Positions 6,807 to 16,581 of a stretch of 64,000 bases of DNA are shown here, one piece after another. Every line of letters starts with the position of its first letter. Positions within the stretch are counted from its first letter, which is position 1. This stretch comes from Bacillus luti (lineage in GTDB: Bacteria > Bacillota > Bacilli > Bacillales > Bacillaceae_G): contig NZ_MACI01000014.1 in NCBI RefSeq assembly GCF_001884105.1, positions 1 to 64,000 of the forward strand, read 5' to 3'. Under the pieces are notes generated by a model. The model was not told the origin of the DNA. It searched no databases and worked only from the letters and a program-made list of their open reading frames with translations. Made by a program: the position numbers and the translations under genes.

Positions 6807-9482
6807 TTAACTTTTCACAGGCTGATTTTTTATGAAGAAGTCCATGATATAAAATACTTCGTCATCGGGTATTTGTATTTCAAATGTATTTTCTATTGGT
6901 TGTAGTGCTTTTTTCACTTTCATATACATCCAGTACTCATCTTGTCGTCGTTTTTCTTTGTCAGGATGAGGGAGGAGACTTTCCCCTTTTTGAAGACGGT
7001 CAACCATACAGCTCATATGAAGAATTACACCCATTAAGCTATCTGGGGTTAGCTGTAAGGAAATTAATTCTTGAATTGTATTTAATGCGTAACGAATTGT
7101 TTTAATGAGTAATGCCCCGTCGTTACGTTGCATTTGTTGTTCAAGAATGTCAGCCATTTTTGCATATGTTTCTTCATACGTAATCAATTCTTGAATTGGC
7201 TGAATGGCTGTGTAGTTTACAATGTCTTGGAAATGATATGTTAAGCACGGTACTTGCACATCGAAATTCGTGACAATACAAATGATATTACGCTCTTTTT
7301 TTATGTTCTCAATCATTTTCGTTAAATCTTTTTCATGGACGATACTAATCGGAATAACTTCAATCAAGTCTTTATCAAATCGTAAATAGTTCTCTAACAT
7401 TTTTTGAATTGCTAAAGCACTTCCTTCCCCAGTTAAACAAGCTGTTAAAATAACAGATTTCATTGGAGAGAGTGGCTTTTTCTTTTCTTCTTGTACGTTT
7501 AAGTAAAACGGTGTTAAATTTTTTACTGTTTCGTATAGTGCATCTAATGAATACCCGAGCTGAGCTTTCCGTGCCGCTTCTAATACGTGTGGTGTGCTTG
7601 TCATAGAAAGAATACGTACAGGAATTTTGAACTCAGTTTCTAATATGTCACCGATATAAGCGAGTGATCCCATATCTACGAGTAGGAGCAGCCCGTTTAC
7701 ATTTTGCAGTGTTTTCATATACACTTTGACACGCTCTAAGAAATCTTTCGGTGATTCATGTAACGGCATATCGATACCGGTTACGTCCTCAATACCGAGA
7801 AGTTCGTTTGCAACGTTTGCCATTTCTGTTGCGATGCCATTACCGTGTGCCAATATTAATACTTTTACTTCTGTTTGTGAGGCAGGAATTGGATCAACAA
7901 CGAAGAACATTGTTAAGAAACCTGCTTCATCAATAGGCATTGTTATTTGTAATTCTTCCTCCAGTAGTTGGATACATTGCATAGCTACGGAAAAAGCTTC
8001 TTTATACTTCGTACGAATTTGATTTAATTGTGGGTGATGAATTTGTTTCCCGCCTTGTAAACGTTGTAGAGTTGTCTGTACATGTAAGCTTAAAGCGAGA
8101 AATACTTTTTCATCAAACGTCTTAGATAAATGTTTTTCAGCAAGTTCCGCGATTTTTTCACATACGGAAACGATATTACGATCCACAATTTTAAAAACAT
8201 TTTCATGACTGGTTTTTTTGGACATTTGGTTAAAATATTGTACGAAAAAGCTTTGGATATCATTTTCTATTAGTAGTTCTAATTCTTCCTCTTCAATACC
8301 ACGTGCTTGAAGTTCTTCATATTTATAATCAATATAATCGTAAATCGAAGAACGTTTTTCATCTTCTGTTTTATGGTTACTCCAGCCTTCATCACTTGTA
8401 AACACAAATGTTTCATTCGGTATTTGGTACAGATGGCGGCTCTTTCTTTCAATAAACAGTCCTTCTTTCATATACCAAGGTAAATCTGTACTTGAAACAT
8501 AGACAGAGTCACGTTTCTTTGTTACGAAATCAGAATAGGCTTTCGCACAGGCAATTTGCACATCCGTTTTTAATTGACCGATGTTATTGGGACAATTGTA
8601 AAAGACGAAAGCACGCATTGCATTTGGACTAACATGAATTTCTTTTCTCAGGCGAATTGCTTCATTTGTGAAAAATAGTTGTAGCAAAGCAAAGCGCTCT
8701 TTGTGTGTACGCTCACGAAGTGGTGGAAGCGTGACAGTCATCGGTATACGTCTTGTAAATGTTTTTAATAAAAATGAATTTGGTTCTTCTGTCGTTGCTG
8801 TAATAATTAATACTTGTGCTTTCCGCTCGTTTTCTGTTTCTCCAAGGCGGCGGTATACCCCACGGTCAATAAAGGTGAAAAGCATTTCTTGTCCCTCTGG
8901 AGGGAGCCGATGTACTTCATCTAAGAAAAGAATCCCTTCATGTGCTTTTTCAATTAATCCTTTTTGATCACTTGCGCCCGTGTAAGCCCCTTTTTTAATC
9001 CCAAATAACTGTCCAAGTAGTAACTGTGGATTGTTCGCATAATCAGCACAGTTAAAGACGATAAAGGGTGCATTTTTTGGAAGCTGTTCAACTTCAATTG
9101 CATATTCGTGCATTAAAGAAGCGAACATAGATTTTCCGACCCCTGTTTCTCCTAGCAGTAAAGTATGCATCCCGTTTGGAGGATAGAGAATAGAAGCTTT
9201 CGCTTTTTCAATTGCGATTTTAAGGCTTGTATTTTCAATTGCAAATGTATCTAATGAAGTGATATCTTTTGAATGCGTTTCCAACGAAGTATTCGTTTCT
9301 ATATAAAAACGAACAGGGCGCGTATTTGTTTTTAATAAACGTGTATCTTTTACAAGTTTGTTTAAGTCGCTACTTACATTGGCACGATCTAGTTGCAACA
9401 GGGTAGCGAGTTCTGATGCGGTTACACCTTCTGTATAATTTCCTTCTTGTATTGCGTTAAAAATGAGATCTATTCGTTTCAT
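6807..9482 (-). CDS. celR: Sigma-54-dependent transcriptional activator with PRDs and PTS domains (LevR/CelR type)
   Basis: This is an 891-residue activator. An N-terminal helix-turn-helix (about 1-60) is followed by an AAA+ sigma-54 interaction domain with Walker A GETGVGKS (111-118), the sigma-54 contact loop GAYTGA (165-170) and Walker B LFLDEV (185-190). After these come a PRD (about 430-545), a mannose-type EIIA domain beginning VKVLILAHGNG (about 558), an EIIB-like segment and a second PRD at the C-terminus. In this family PTS phosphorylation of the PRDs tunes activity. ATG at 9482 follows GAGGTG. The natural target is the sigma-54 promoter at 588-603; that link is inference. Confidence 0.9.
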   Translation of the reverse strand: MKRIDLIFNAIQEGNYTEGVTASELATLLQLDRANVSSDLNKLVKDTRLLKTNTRPVRFYIETNTSLETHSKDITSLDTFAIENTSLKIAIEKAKASILYPPNGMHTLLLGETGVGKSMFASLMHEYAIEVEQLPKNAPFIVFNCADYANNPQLLLGQLFGIKKGAYTGASDQKGLIEKAHEGILFLDEVHRLPPEGQEMLFTFIDRGVYRRLGETENERKAQVLIITATTEEPNSFLLKTFTRRIPMTVTLPPLRERTHKERFALLQLFFTNEAIRLRKEIHVSPNAMRAFVFYNCPNNIGQLKTDVQIACAKAYSDFVTKKRDSVYVSSTDLPWYMKEGLFIERKSRHLYQIPNETFVFTSDEGWSNHKTEDEKRSSIYDYIDYKYEELQARGIEEEELELLIENDIQSFFVQYFNQMSKKTSHENVFKIVDRNIVSVCEKIAELAEKHLSKTFDEKVFLALSLHVQTTLQRLQGGKQIHHPQLNQIRTKYKEAFSVAMQCIQLLEEELQITMPIDEAGFLTMFFVVDPIPASQTEVKVLILAHGNGIATEMANVANELLGIEDVTGIDMPLHESPKDFLERVKVYMKTLQNVNGLLLLVDMGSLAYIGDILETEFKIPVRILSMTSTPHVLEAARKAQLGYSLDALYETVKNLTPFYLNVQEEKKKPLSPMKSVILTACLTGEGSALAIQKMLENYLRFDKDLIEVIPISIVHEKDLTKMIENIKKERNIICIVTNFDVQVPCLTYHFQDIVNYTAIQPIQELITYEETYAKMADILEQQMQRNDGALLIKTIRYALNTIQELISLQLTPDSLMGVILHMSCMVDRLQKGESLLPHPDKEKRRQDEYWMYMKVKKALQPIENTFEIQIPDDEVFYIMDFFIKNQPVKS

Positions 9483-9553
9483 TTCTATTCACCTCGAAAC
9501 TTCATCACTATTTAAAATTTTACACAAAAATGGGAAGGGTGGGAAGAGAAAAA

Positions 9554-9588
9554 TAAAACAGCTTTAGCACATAAGCACTAAAGCTGTT
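9554..9588 (-). terminator. Terminator of the polysaccharide deacetylase gene
   Basis: AACAGCTTTAG and CTAAAGCTGTT form an 11-bp stem, followed on the minus strand by a T-rich tract. It overlaps the stop codon. Confidence 0.75.
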
Positions 9589-10324
9589 ACAATCTTGTGT
9601 CTTTCCAGAAATTTACTTCGAGATGAGAAGATGGATTATAGGGAAGAAGTTTGTATCCTTGTGACTGTAAATAATCAATTACTTTTGGAAGTATTTGTAC
9701 AGTAACACTCGAATCGTGCATTAAAATAACTTCAACTTGTTCATCGCTCTGATTACGTACTCTTTCTAGTATGGCAGAAGGATTGTCATAGCTTTTCCAG
9801 TCATATGTATCAATAGTCCAATCCCACATTTTATACTCGGCTGATACAAGTGCGTCACGGTAATTCTTTTTTAAGTACGGCATACTACCGTAGGGGACAC
9901 GAACGAGATGTGTATTTAACTTTGTAATTTGCTGGACAATGTTTTGTGTTTGCTCCATTTCTGTAATTAAAGTAGAGGGATCGCCAGTATAAAGGCGTTT
10001 TACATCGTGTGACATGCTATGAAGTCCGATATAATGTCCGTCTTTAATTAATCGCTGCATTGTCTTTTTGTAATGCGGTACCTTTCCTCCAATAACAAAG
10101 AAAGTTGCTTTTCCGTTCTTTTCTTTTAAAATGTTTAAAATTTGCGTAGTATATTTGTTTGGTCCGTCATCAAATGTTAAGTACGCGATTTTTTGTGTAG
10201 GAGAGGTAGTTTCAGTATTTGGATGAAGTTCAGCAGGAATAACCATAGTTGCTTCTGCATGAGATGACGCGTACATAGTAACCGTAAAAAATAAAATGAT
10301 GCATAGAAATACTCGCTTGATCAT
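9587..10324 (-). CDS. Exported polysaccharide deacetylase (NodB domain)
   Basis: This 245-residue protein has an N-terminal hydrophobic segment ending ASSHAEA, probably a signal peptide. The NodB motifs are present in order: TFDDGP near residue 48, HSMSH near 106, RVPYG near 140 and LMHDS near 203. These bind the metal and form the active site for removing acetyl groups from peptidoglycan or a related polymer. The ATG at 10324 has GAGGGTG upstream and is preferred to the ATG 27 bases further out. The exact substrate cannot be told; Bacillus has many paralogues. Confidence 0.88.
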   Translation of the reverse strand: MIKRVFLCIILFFTVTMYASSHAEATMVIPAELHPNTETTSPTQKIAYLTFDDGPNKYTTQILNILKEKNGKATFFVIGGKVPHYKKTMQRLIKDGHYIGLHSMSHDVKRLYTGDPSTLITEMEQTQNIVQQITKLNTHLVRVPYGSMPYLKKNYRDALVSAEYKMWDWTIDTYDWKSYDNPSAILERVRNQSDEQVEVILMHDSSVTVQILPKVIDYLQSQGYKLLPYNPSSHLEVNFWKDTRL

Positions 10325-10462
10325 AACATTCACCCTCAGTTTGACAATCAAGATGTAAAAAAGAAAATGTAATCCATTTCTTATTATGTATATCTTTCTC
10401 CAATAGAGGCACTCTCAAACAAACTATATTTTGGAAATATAAAATGAGGGATAAAAAAATAA

Positions 10463-10502
10463 AAAATAGCATCCTCTTCAAAGAAAGAGGATGCTATTTG
10501 AA
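10463..10502 (-). terminator. Terminator downstream of tagO
   Basis: AATAGCATCCTCTT and AAGAGGATGCTATT form a long perfect stem with a short loop, flanked by A and T runs. It ends the minus-strand tagO transcript. Confidence 0.88.
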
Positions 10503-10532
10503 TATTTCATAATTGTAAAGGTTATACTACAA

Positions 10533-11606
10533 TTAGTCTTCGCGTTTTTTCACTTTTTTATAGAAGGAAATAATTGGTTTGTAACGTTCGTGCACAAGAC
10601 CGATTACTTCAGCAATAATTTCTGTAAAGAAGATTAAAACGAAAAGAAGAATAATGGATAACCATAATGTCGCACTACTGAAAATAATGGCATTTACACT
10701 AAAGAAAATACCGAATGCGTATATAATTAGTACCGTTTTACGATGAGAGAATCCCATTGCAAGCAAACGGTGATGTAAATGCGACTTATCTGGTGCTGAA
10801 ATAGGCTTTTTATTTACGATACGGCGAATGATTGCAAATGTCGTATCAAATACAGGTACACCTAAAATGATAACTGGAACGATAAAACTGAATAACGTTA
10901 CGCTTTTGTATAATCCAAGTAACGATATAACAGAAATACAGTATCCTAAAAATAATGCTCCTGTATCTCCCATGAAAATCTTTGCTGGATGGAAGTTGTA
11001 GAATAAAAATCCAATTGTACTTGCTAATGTAATTAGTGCTAGAGGCAAGATAATAGCTGTTCCAGTACCCCATGGGCTAGTGAAGGCCATATATGCTAGC
11101 GTTGCCAGTACGATAGATGAAATACCAGCAGATAATCCATCTAAGCCGTCAATTAAGTTGATTGCATTTGTAATACCTACAATCCAAAATACTGTAATTG
11201 GATAAGCAAGCCATCCAAGTTCAGTATCCCCGAGAATTGGAATATATAATACTTGCACTAATAATCCACTTTTTACAATCATAATGGCAACTAATAGTTG
11301 TCCACCGAATTTTACTTTTGCAGATAACTCGTACATATCATCTAAAATACCAATGATTACAATGATGATTGCACCTAACGTTATCGATAACATTCTTTGT
11401 TCATATAAGCCACCGACCACAAATCCTACAGCTACACCGATAAATATTGCTAACCCGCCAAGACGAGGCATAATTTTTTGGTGTACTTTACGTGCGTTTG
11501 GCTTATCTGTTGCTCCTATTTTAAAAGCTAATTTAATAACTAAAGGAGTAACGACGAGTACAGTGATGAAAGATGCCAAAATGGCATAAATCACTTGTGA
11601 GTCCAT
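10533..11606 (-). CDS. tagO: Undecaprenyl-phosphate N-acetylglucosaminyl 1-phosphate transferase (TagO/WecA family)
   Basis: This 357-residue membrane enzyme with about 11 transmembrane segments moves GlcNAc-1-phosphate from UDP-GlcNAc to undecaprenyl phosphate. That is the first step of wall teichoic acid or secondary wall polymer synthesis. Family motifs are KPNARKVH near residue 36, the acidic DDMYEL loop near 96, NLIDGLDGLS near 151, and MGDTGALFLG near 212. It reads away from the tuaD-mnaA pair and shares with it an intergenic region that carries a repeat element. Confidence 0.93.
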   Translation of the reverse strand: MDSQVIYAILASFITVLVVTPLVIKLAFKIGATDKPNARKVHQKIMPRLGGLAIFIGVAVGFVVGGLYEQRMLSITLGAIIIVIIGILDDMYELSAKVKFGGQLLVAIMIVKSGLLVQVLYIPILGDTELGWLAYPITVFWIVGITNAINLIDGLDGLSAGISSIVLATLAYMAFTSPWGTGTAIILPLALITLASTIGFLFYNFHPAKIFMGDTGALFLGYCISVISLLGLYKSVTLFSFIVPVIILGVPVFDTTFAIIRRIVNKKPISAPDKSHLHHRLLAMGFSHRKTVLIIYAFGIFFSVNAIIFSSATLWLSIILLFVLIFFTEIIAEVIGLVHERYKPIISFYKKVKKRED

Positions 11607-12187
11607 TAATACCCCACCCTTTTATAGTCTAACGTAATTTTTTTAATGTATTTATCTGAAAATTATGATGTTTATTTACAGGCTCATAACATATGGTATC
11701 ACAAAAAGATTAGAATTCAATCTTTTTTTCTTTTTACGATAAATGGAAGCAGATAGAATATATGACAATTGTATACAGAATGTTGGATCATTTGGGAAGG
11801 TTGCTCGTATCAGGCTTCGGAATATGACATTTCCTATTTTTCTTAGGTGGTGAATACTTTTATTTCAGTATTATAAGTGTTGCACGTAGAAATGAGTAAG
11901 TTCCGTGTTAAAATGTGGGAATTTATCCCGCTATTTGTGTGCTACCTGTAAAAGCCTGATTGGTAGGAGTTATTAATTAATGGAGGATGGACAAAACTCC
12001 CACTAATTAAAGTTTCACTTTATATTGCTTCATTTAATTTTACAAAAACTTAAAAAAGAATGCAGAAAGTAGTTCATATAATAAAGGAGTAAAAGAGTTT
12101 TCTCATTTTTAATGTGAGAGGGGGAAGCGCAGGGAGCACTCTATGTATTCGTATATTTTCTACTGTATATTCCTGTGCGAAAGGGAA
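11607..12187. promoter_or_regulatory. Long divergent intergenic region tagO/tuaD-like gene
   Basis: About 580 bp without a convincing gene. It holds a short AAGATT/AATCTT hairpin before a T run near 11705-11730 and the MITE-like repeat described separately (11922-12023). A small TCTCA/TGAGA stem lies near 12100. Promoters for the two divergent genes must be here, but no clear -35/-10 pair stands out. Confidence 0.5.
11922..12023. repeat. bcr1-like dispersed element with TTTAT flanks
   Basis: A 92-bp unit (11927-12018) is flanked by direct TTTAT repeats at 11922-11926 and 12019-12023. It contains GTGGGA/TCCCAC inverted pieces and a GCCTGATTGGTAGGAG tract. From memory, B. cereus-group bcr1 elements are flanked by TTTAT duplications and carry similar TGAAACTTTAAT and CCAATC-GGCTTTTAC blocks. 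It is shorter than a full bcr1 (about 155 bp), so it may be a variant or truncated copy. Confidence 0.55.
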
Positions 12188-13513
12188 ATGAAAATTACGA
12201 TAATAGGTACCGGATATGTTGGATTGATTACAGGTGTAGGATTGGCAATGTTGGGACATTCAGTTACATGTTTTGATATAAATGATGAAAAAATTGAACA
12301 GATAAAACGAGGGAACCTACCTATTTATGAAGCTGGCTTACAAAAATTAATACATGACGCATGTGAGAAGGGACGCTTAACTTTTACAACAAATAAAGTA
12401 AAGGCGTTTCACGATGCAGCGTTTATATTTATTGCAGTTGGAACGCCATCTTTATTAGATGGGACAGCAGATTTAACATATATTCAAAGTGCTTGTGATG
12501 ATATTGGAACACATGTGACGAACGACATTATTGTTGTTACGAAAAGTACGGTTCCTGTAGGGACGAATGATGCTATGAAAGGATGGATTGAGGAGAAGTT
12601 AAGGGGGCGGCATGAATTACATATCGTATCGAATCCAGAATTTCTACGGGAAGGTTCAGGTGTTTACGATTTTTTTCAGGGGGATCGTATTGTAATTGGC
12701 GCAGATAATGAGGAAGTAGCGCAAAGAGTGGAGAGTTTGTATAGTGAACTACACTTACAAACGTATGTTACTGATATTAAAAGTGCAGAGATGATTAAAT
12801 ATGCGTCGAACGCTTTCTTAGCTACGAAGATTAGTTTTATTAATGAAATTTCAAATATATGTGAGAGGGTAGGCGCAAATGTATTAGATGTTGCAAAAGG
12901 AATGGGGATGGATAAGAGGATTGGTGAATCCTTTTTACATGCTGGCATCGGCTACGGAGGATCGTGTTTTCCGAAAGATACGAAAGCGCTTGTGCAACTT
13001 GCAGGTAATGTGGAACATGATTTTCGCTTGTTAAAAGCAGTTATTGAAGTGAATAATAAACAACAGTTGTTATTGATCGAAAAGGCGAAGAAAGTCATAA
13101 ATATGAACAAGAAGCGGATTGCGGTTCTGGGAGCTTCATTTAAGCCGAATACGGATGATATTAGAGAAGCGTCATCTCTTATTATAATAGAAGAATTAAT
13201 TAATGTAGGTGCGGATGTAGTTTTGTATGATCCGAAGGCGACTCGAAATGTAAAAAATATATTTGGGGAAACTATACAATATAGTGAATGTATAGATGAA
13301 TCGATTAGAGGAGCAAGTGCGGCCTTCATCGTAACAGAATGGGAAGCCATTCGAACTTATCCGTTAGAAAAGTACGCACGACTCATGAGAAAGCCTATTT
13401 TATTTGATGGAAGAAATTGTTATACTGATGAGGATGCCAAGAAGCAATCAATTGATTATTACTCGATTGGCAGAAAGAGTATTTGTAATAGAAATGTTTC
13501 TGTTATTCGTTAA
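12188..13513 (+). CDS. tuaD: UDP-glucose 6-dehydrogenase family protein
   Basis: This 441-residue NAD-dependent enzyme oxidises UDP-glucose (or a related UDP-sugar) to the uronic acid. The Rossmann motif GTGYVGLITG starts at residue 6. The catalytic cysteine is in GYGGSCFPKDT near residue 258, and the C-terminal UDP-binding domain is complete. MKITIIG at 12188 is chosen because the fold starts there and AAAGGG lies just upstream; an in-frame ATG at 12143 would add 15 unsupported residues. It is followed by mnaA in the same direction, pointing to cell-surface polysaccharide synthesis. Confidence 0.88.
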   Translation: MKITIIGTGYVGLITGVGLAMLGHSVTCFDINDEKIEQIKRGNLPIYEAGLQKLIHDACEKGRLTFTTNKVKAFHDAAFIFIAVGTPSLLDGTADLTYIQSACDDIGTHVTNDIIVVTKSTVPVGTNDAMKGWIEEKLRGRHELHIVSNPEFLREGSGVYDFFQGDRIVIGADNEEVAQRVESLYSELHLQTYVTDIKSAEMIKYASNAFLATKISFINEISNICERVGANVLDVAKGMGMDKRIGESFLHAGIGYGGSCFPKDTKALVQLAGNVEHDFRLLKAVIEVNNKQQLLLIEKAKKVINMNKKRIAVLGASFKPNTDDIREASSLIIIEELINVGADVVLYDPKATRNVKNIFGETIQYSECIDESIRGASAAFIVTEWEAIRTYPLEKYARLMRKPILFDGRNCYTDEDAKKQSIDYYSIGRKSICNRNVSVIR

Positions 13514-13587
13514 AAAGGCATGTATCCATGTATATTCTTATATGTCATAATAGAAGTTGTAACTAGCGAAAGAAAAGAGGCAATAAA

Positions 13588-14703
13588 ATGACTGAACGTT
13601 TAAAAGTAATGACAATTTTCGGGACACGTCCAGAAGCAATTAAAATGGCACCTCTTGTATTAGAGTTGCAAAAACACCCAGAAAAAATTGAATCGATTGT
13701 GACTGTAACAGCACAACATCGTCAAATGTTAGATCAAGTATTAAATATCTTTGGAATTACGCCAGATTTCGATTTAAATATTATGAAAGATCGTCAAACT
13801 TTAATTGATATTACAACGCGCGGTTTAGAAGGTTTGGATAAAGTGATGAAAGAAGCGAAGCCGGATATTGTACTTGTACATGGTGATACAACGACAACAT
13901 TTATTGCAAGCTTAGCTGCTTTTTATAATCAAATTCCAGTAGGTCATGTGGAAGCAGGACTTCGTACATGGGATAAATATTCTCCATATCCAGAAGAGAT
14001 GAATCGTCAATTAACAGGTGTAATGGCGGATCTTCATTTCTCACCGACAGCAAAATCAGCAACGAACTTACAGAAAGAAAATAAAGATGAGTCACGCATT
14101 TTCATAACAGGAAATACAGCAATTGATGCATTAAAAACGACTGTAAAAGAAACATATAGTCATTCTGTACTAGAGAAGCTTGGAAATGATCGTCTTGTAC
14201 TTATGACAGCTCACCGTCGTGAAAACTTAGGTGAGCCAATGCGTAATATGTTCCGTGCAATTAAGCGTCTTGTTGATAAGCATGAAGATGTACAAGTTGT
14301 GTATCCTGTTCATATGAACCCTGTTGTTCGTGAAACAGCGAATGATATTTTAGGCGAACATAACCGCATTCATTTAATTGAGCCGTTAGACGTAATTGAT
14401 TTCCATAACGTTGCAGCTCGTTCATACTTAATGTTAACTGATTCTGGCGGTGTACAAGAAGAAGCACCATCACTTGGTGTACCAGTTCTTGTTCTTCGTG
14501 ATACAACGGAGCGTCCAGAAGGAATTGAAGCGGGTACATTGAAATTAGCAGGAACAGACGAAGAGACAATCTTTAACCTTGCTGATGAGTTGTTATCAAA
14601 TAAAGAAGCTCATGATAAGATGACGAAAGCGTCTAACCCTTACGGTGACGGCCGTGCATCAGAACGTATTGTAGAAGCGATTTTACAACACTTCAATAAG
14701 TAA
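13588..14703 (+). CDS. mnaA: UDP-N-acetylglucosamine 2-epimerase (non-hydrolysing)
   Basis: This 371-residue enzyme interconverts UDP-GlcNAc and UDP-ManNAc, the latter needed for teichoic acid linkage units and secondary wall polysaccharide. Family motifs are FGTRPEAIKMAPL near residue 11, VHGDTTTT near 95, GHVEAGLRT near 115 and LTDSGGVQEEAPSLG near 286. The last holds UDP- and allosteric-site residues. B. anthracis has two such genes (GneY and GneZ). The AAAGAGG Shine-Dalgarno fits the ATG, and a strong terminator follows. Confidence 0.94.
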   Translation: MTERLKVMTIFGTRPEAIKMAPLVLELQKHPEKIESIVTVTAQHRQMLDQVLNIFGITPDFDLNIMKDRQTLIDITTRGLEGLDKVMKEAKPDIVLVHGDTTTTFIASLAAFYNQIPVGHVEAGLRTWDKYSPYPEEMNRQLTGVMADLHFSPTAKSATNLQKENKDESRIFITGNTAIDALKTTVKETYSHSVLEKLGNDRLVLMTAHRRENLGEPMRNMFRAIKRLVDKHEDVQVVYPVHMNPVVRETANDILGEHNRIHLIEPLDVIDFHNVAARSYLMLTDSGGVQEEAPSLGVPVLVLRDTTERPEGIEAGTLKLAGTDEETIFNLADELLSNKEAHDKMTKASNPYGDGRASERIVEAILQHFNK

Positions 14704-14710
14704 ATAAAAA

Positions 14711-14743
14711 AGAGCCAAATCTTATGTGATTTGGCTCTTTTTG
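14711..14743. terminator. Bidirectional terminator between mnaA and the LCP gene
   Basis: AGAGCCAAATC and GATTTGGCTCT form an 11-bp stem with loop TTATGT, with an A run before and a T run after. It can stop both convergent transcripts. Confidence 0.92.
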
Positions 14744-15871
14744 TTATGGCTGATTTCTCATAATCCACTCTGCATGAGCATTTGTAGAAGGCGGTGGCTC
14801 AACTGGTGTTTTGTTCTCACTCGAGTCTTTCTTTGGTTTTTCATTAGAGTTAGCATTCGAGTCAGAGTTTGAGCCAGTTTTTGTAGTTGGATTTGTTGAA
14901 GTAGCTGCTTTTTCTCCGAGTTCTTTTTCAATTTCCTTGCGTGTTGTCTCTACACTGATTGGATCTGGAAGGAAGTAATAAATACCGCCTATTTTTTTGT
15001 CTTCTCCTTCAAGCTTTAGCGTTTGTATGGTAGAAGGATCGAACCCAGAAAGTTTATTGTAAAGAGCAAGGCCATCTGAAATAGGAATGTCAGTTTTTAT
15101 ATATTTTCCAACGACAGTCGTTAAATCTTTAATTTTAAATACAGTAGAGGCCGAATTTAGCTTTTGAGCAACAGCGGCTAGTAACTGTCTTTGTCTAGTT
15201 GCACGGCCATAATCGCCGTTTGGATCTTGCTTTCGCATACGAACGTAAGCGAGTGCTTCTTCACCATTTAATTCTTGTTGTCCTTGCTTAAATTGGATTT
15301 TTTTGTAGTAATCCACGTCTGAACGCTCCCAAAAATCGAAGGGGACATCAACAGTAACACCGCCAACAGCATCAACAATACCTTTAAAGCCTTGGAAATC
15401 AATTTTAAGATAATGGTCTACAGGCACTTTTAGAAAACCTTCGACAGTTTTGATTGCCATTTTTTCTCCGCCGTAAGCATGCGCAGCGTTAATTTTGTCC
15501 TCTTTATCTTTCCCGACAATGGGAACACGAGTGTCACGCGGGATACTCATAAGCGAAATCTTTTGCGTTTTCGGATTGACTGTCGCAAACATTAATGAAT
15601 CTGTACGACCGTTTTGACCGTCTGTTGCATAATCTTCTATACCCATAATAAGGAGTGTAAAAGGTTCCTTTGTAATTTCTACATCTTCGGTTCTCAAATC
15701 CGATTTTTCACGAGTAAAACCACTGTACATCCCCATGAGAGAAGAGTAGGAATTTAATATATAAAGACCTACACTGCCAAATAAAAATGCGAAAATAAGG
15801 AAGTAGAAAAACTTCCTTCTACGTTTCTTTTTTATTCTGCTATTTTGGAGATGATAATAACGTTCTTCCAT
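14744..15871 (-). CDS. LytR-CpsA-Psr (LCP) family phosphotransferase
   Basis: This 375-residue protein has a basic N-terminus (KKKRRRK), one transmembrane helix (about residues 20-42) and an extracellular LCP domain. Motifs include LIMGIEDY, GRTDSLM and SIPRDTRVPI near residues 75-115. LCP proteins transfer undecaprenyl-linked polymers to peptidoglycan. The C-terminal 50 residues are Ser/Asn/Lys/Pro-rich and probably disordered. The ATG at 15871 is chosen for its AAGGAG six bases upstream; a longer frame reaches 15997 but overlaps yvyE. B. subtilis paralogues are TagT, TagU and TagV; which one this matches is unclear. Confidence 0.9.
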   Translation of the reverse strand: MEERYYHLQNSRIKKKRRRKFFYFLIFAFLFGSVGLYILNSYSSLMGMYSGFTREKSDLRTEDVEITKEPFTLLIMGIEDYATDGQNGRTDSLMFATVNPKTQKISLMSIPRDTRVPIVGKDKEDKINAAHAYGGEKMAIKTVEGFLKVPVDHYLKIDFQGFKGIVDAVGGVTVDVPFDFWERSDVDYYKKIQFKQGQQELNGEEALAYVRMRKQDPNGDYGRATRQRQLLAAVAQKLNSASTVFKIKDLTTVVGKYIKTDIPISDGLALYNKLSGFDPSTIQTLKLEGEDKKIGGIYYFLPDPISVETTRKEIEKELGEKAATSTNPTTKTGSNSDSNANSNEKPKKDSSENKTPVEPPPSTNAHAEWIMRNQP

Positions 15872-15945
15872 ATATAATCTCCTTAGTTCATTTGTAGAGA
15901 AGTAATTCACTACGTTAATCTTTGAAGGGGATAAGCTAGCTATAC

Positions 15946-16581
15946 TTAGATAACATCTTGTTCTAAGTACAACATATCTCCTTCTGTAATTGTACATTTC
16001 CCATTTGTTAATTCAATCATCCAATCCGTGAATAATTGTTTTCCGTCTTCTTCTACATACGTATCAAATGTGACATTTTCTAGATAATGTATATCTTTAA
16101 TGGCATATTTCGAATTACGTAATTCGTTTTCTAGCTTGCCAAGTAATGTGTAATCAATTGCGGTCTGCATAACACGCATGAGTTTTCGCTCGACAATACC
16201 GACATAATTAATACCTTCGCTTGTACATTTTCCGTATGCACGGATTAATCCACCTGCACCAAGTTTAATGCCGCCAAAATAGCGTGTAACGACAACGACG
16301 GTATCTTTTAGACCGCGTTTTTTTAGTACCTCTAACATAGGTACGCCAGCAGTACCGCTAGGTTCGCCATCATCATTTGCTTTTTGGATTTGATCTTGTT
16401 CGCCAATTAAATACGCAGAACAATTATGTGTTGCATTCCAGTTTTGTTTTTTTATTTTTTGTATGAATTCTTGCGCTTCTTCTTCGGTTGTAGCTCGGCT
16501 AATGTAACAGATAAATCTTGATTTTTGAATGACAATTTCATGTTCGCCGTAGTCTTTGATTGTTAAATATTGTAATAGCAC
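15946..16581 (-). CDS. yvyE: YigZ/IMPACT family protein YvyE
   Basis: This 211-residue protein matches B. subtilis YvyE almost throughout, including HNCSAYLIGE, ANDDGEPSGTAGVPML and VTRYFGGIKLGAGGLIRAYG. The family has an N-terminal IMPACT domain and a C-terminal ferredoxin-like domain. A ribosome- or translation-related role is suspected, but no reaction is established. The start is GTG at 16581 with AGGGG upstream. In B. subtilis yvyE sits beside degS-degU; here it is divergent from degV with nothing between. Confidence 0.9.
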   Translation of the reverse strand: MLLQYLTIKDYGEHEIVIQKSRFICYISRATTEEEAQEFIQKIKKQNWNATHNCSAYLIGEQDQIQKANDDGEPSGTAGVPMLEVLKKRGLKDTVVVVTRYFGGIKLGAGGLIRAYGKCTSEGINYVGIVERKLMRVMQTAIDYTLLGKLENELRNSKYAIKDIHYLENVTFDTYVEEDGKQLFTDWMIELTNGKCTITEGDMLYLEQDVI

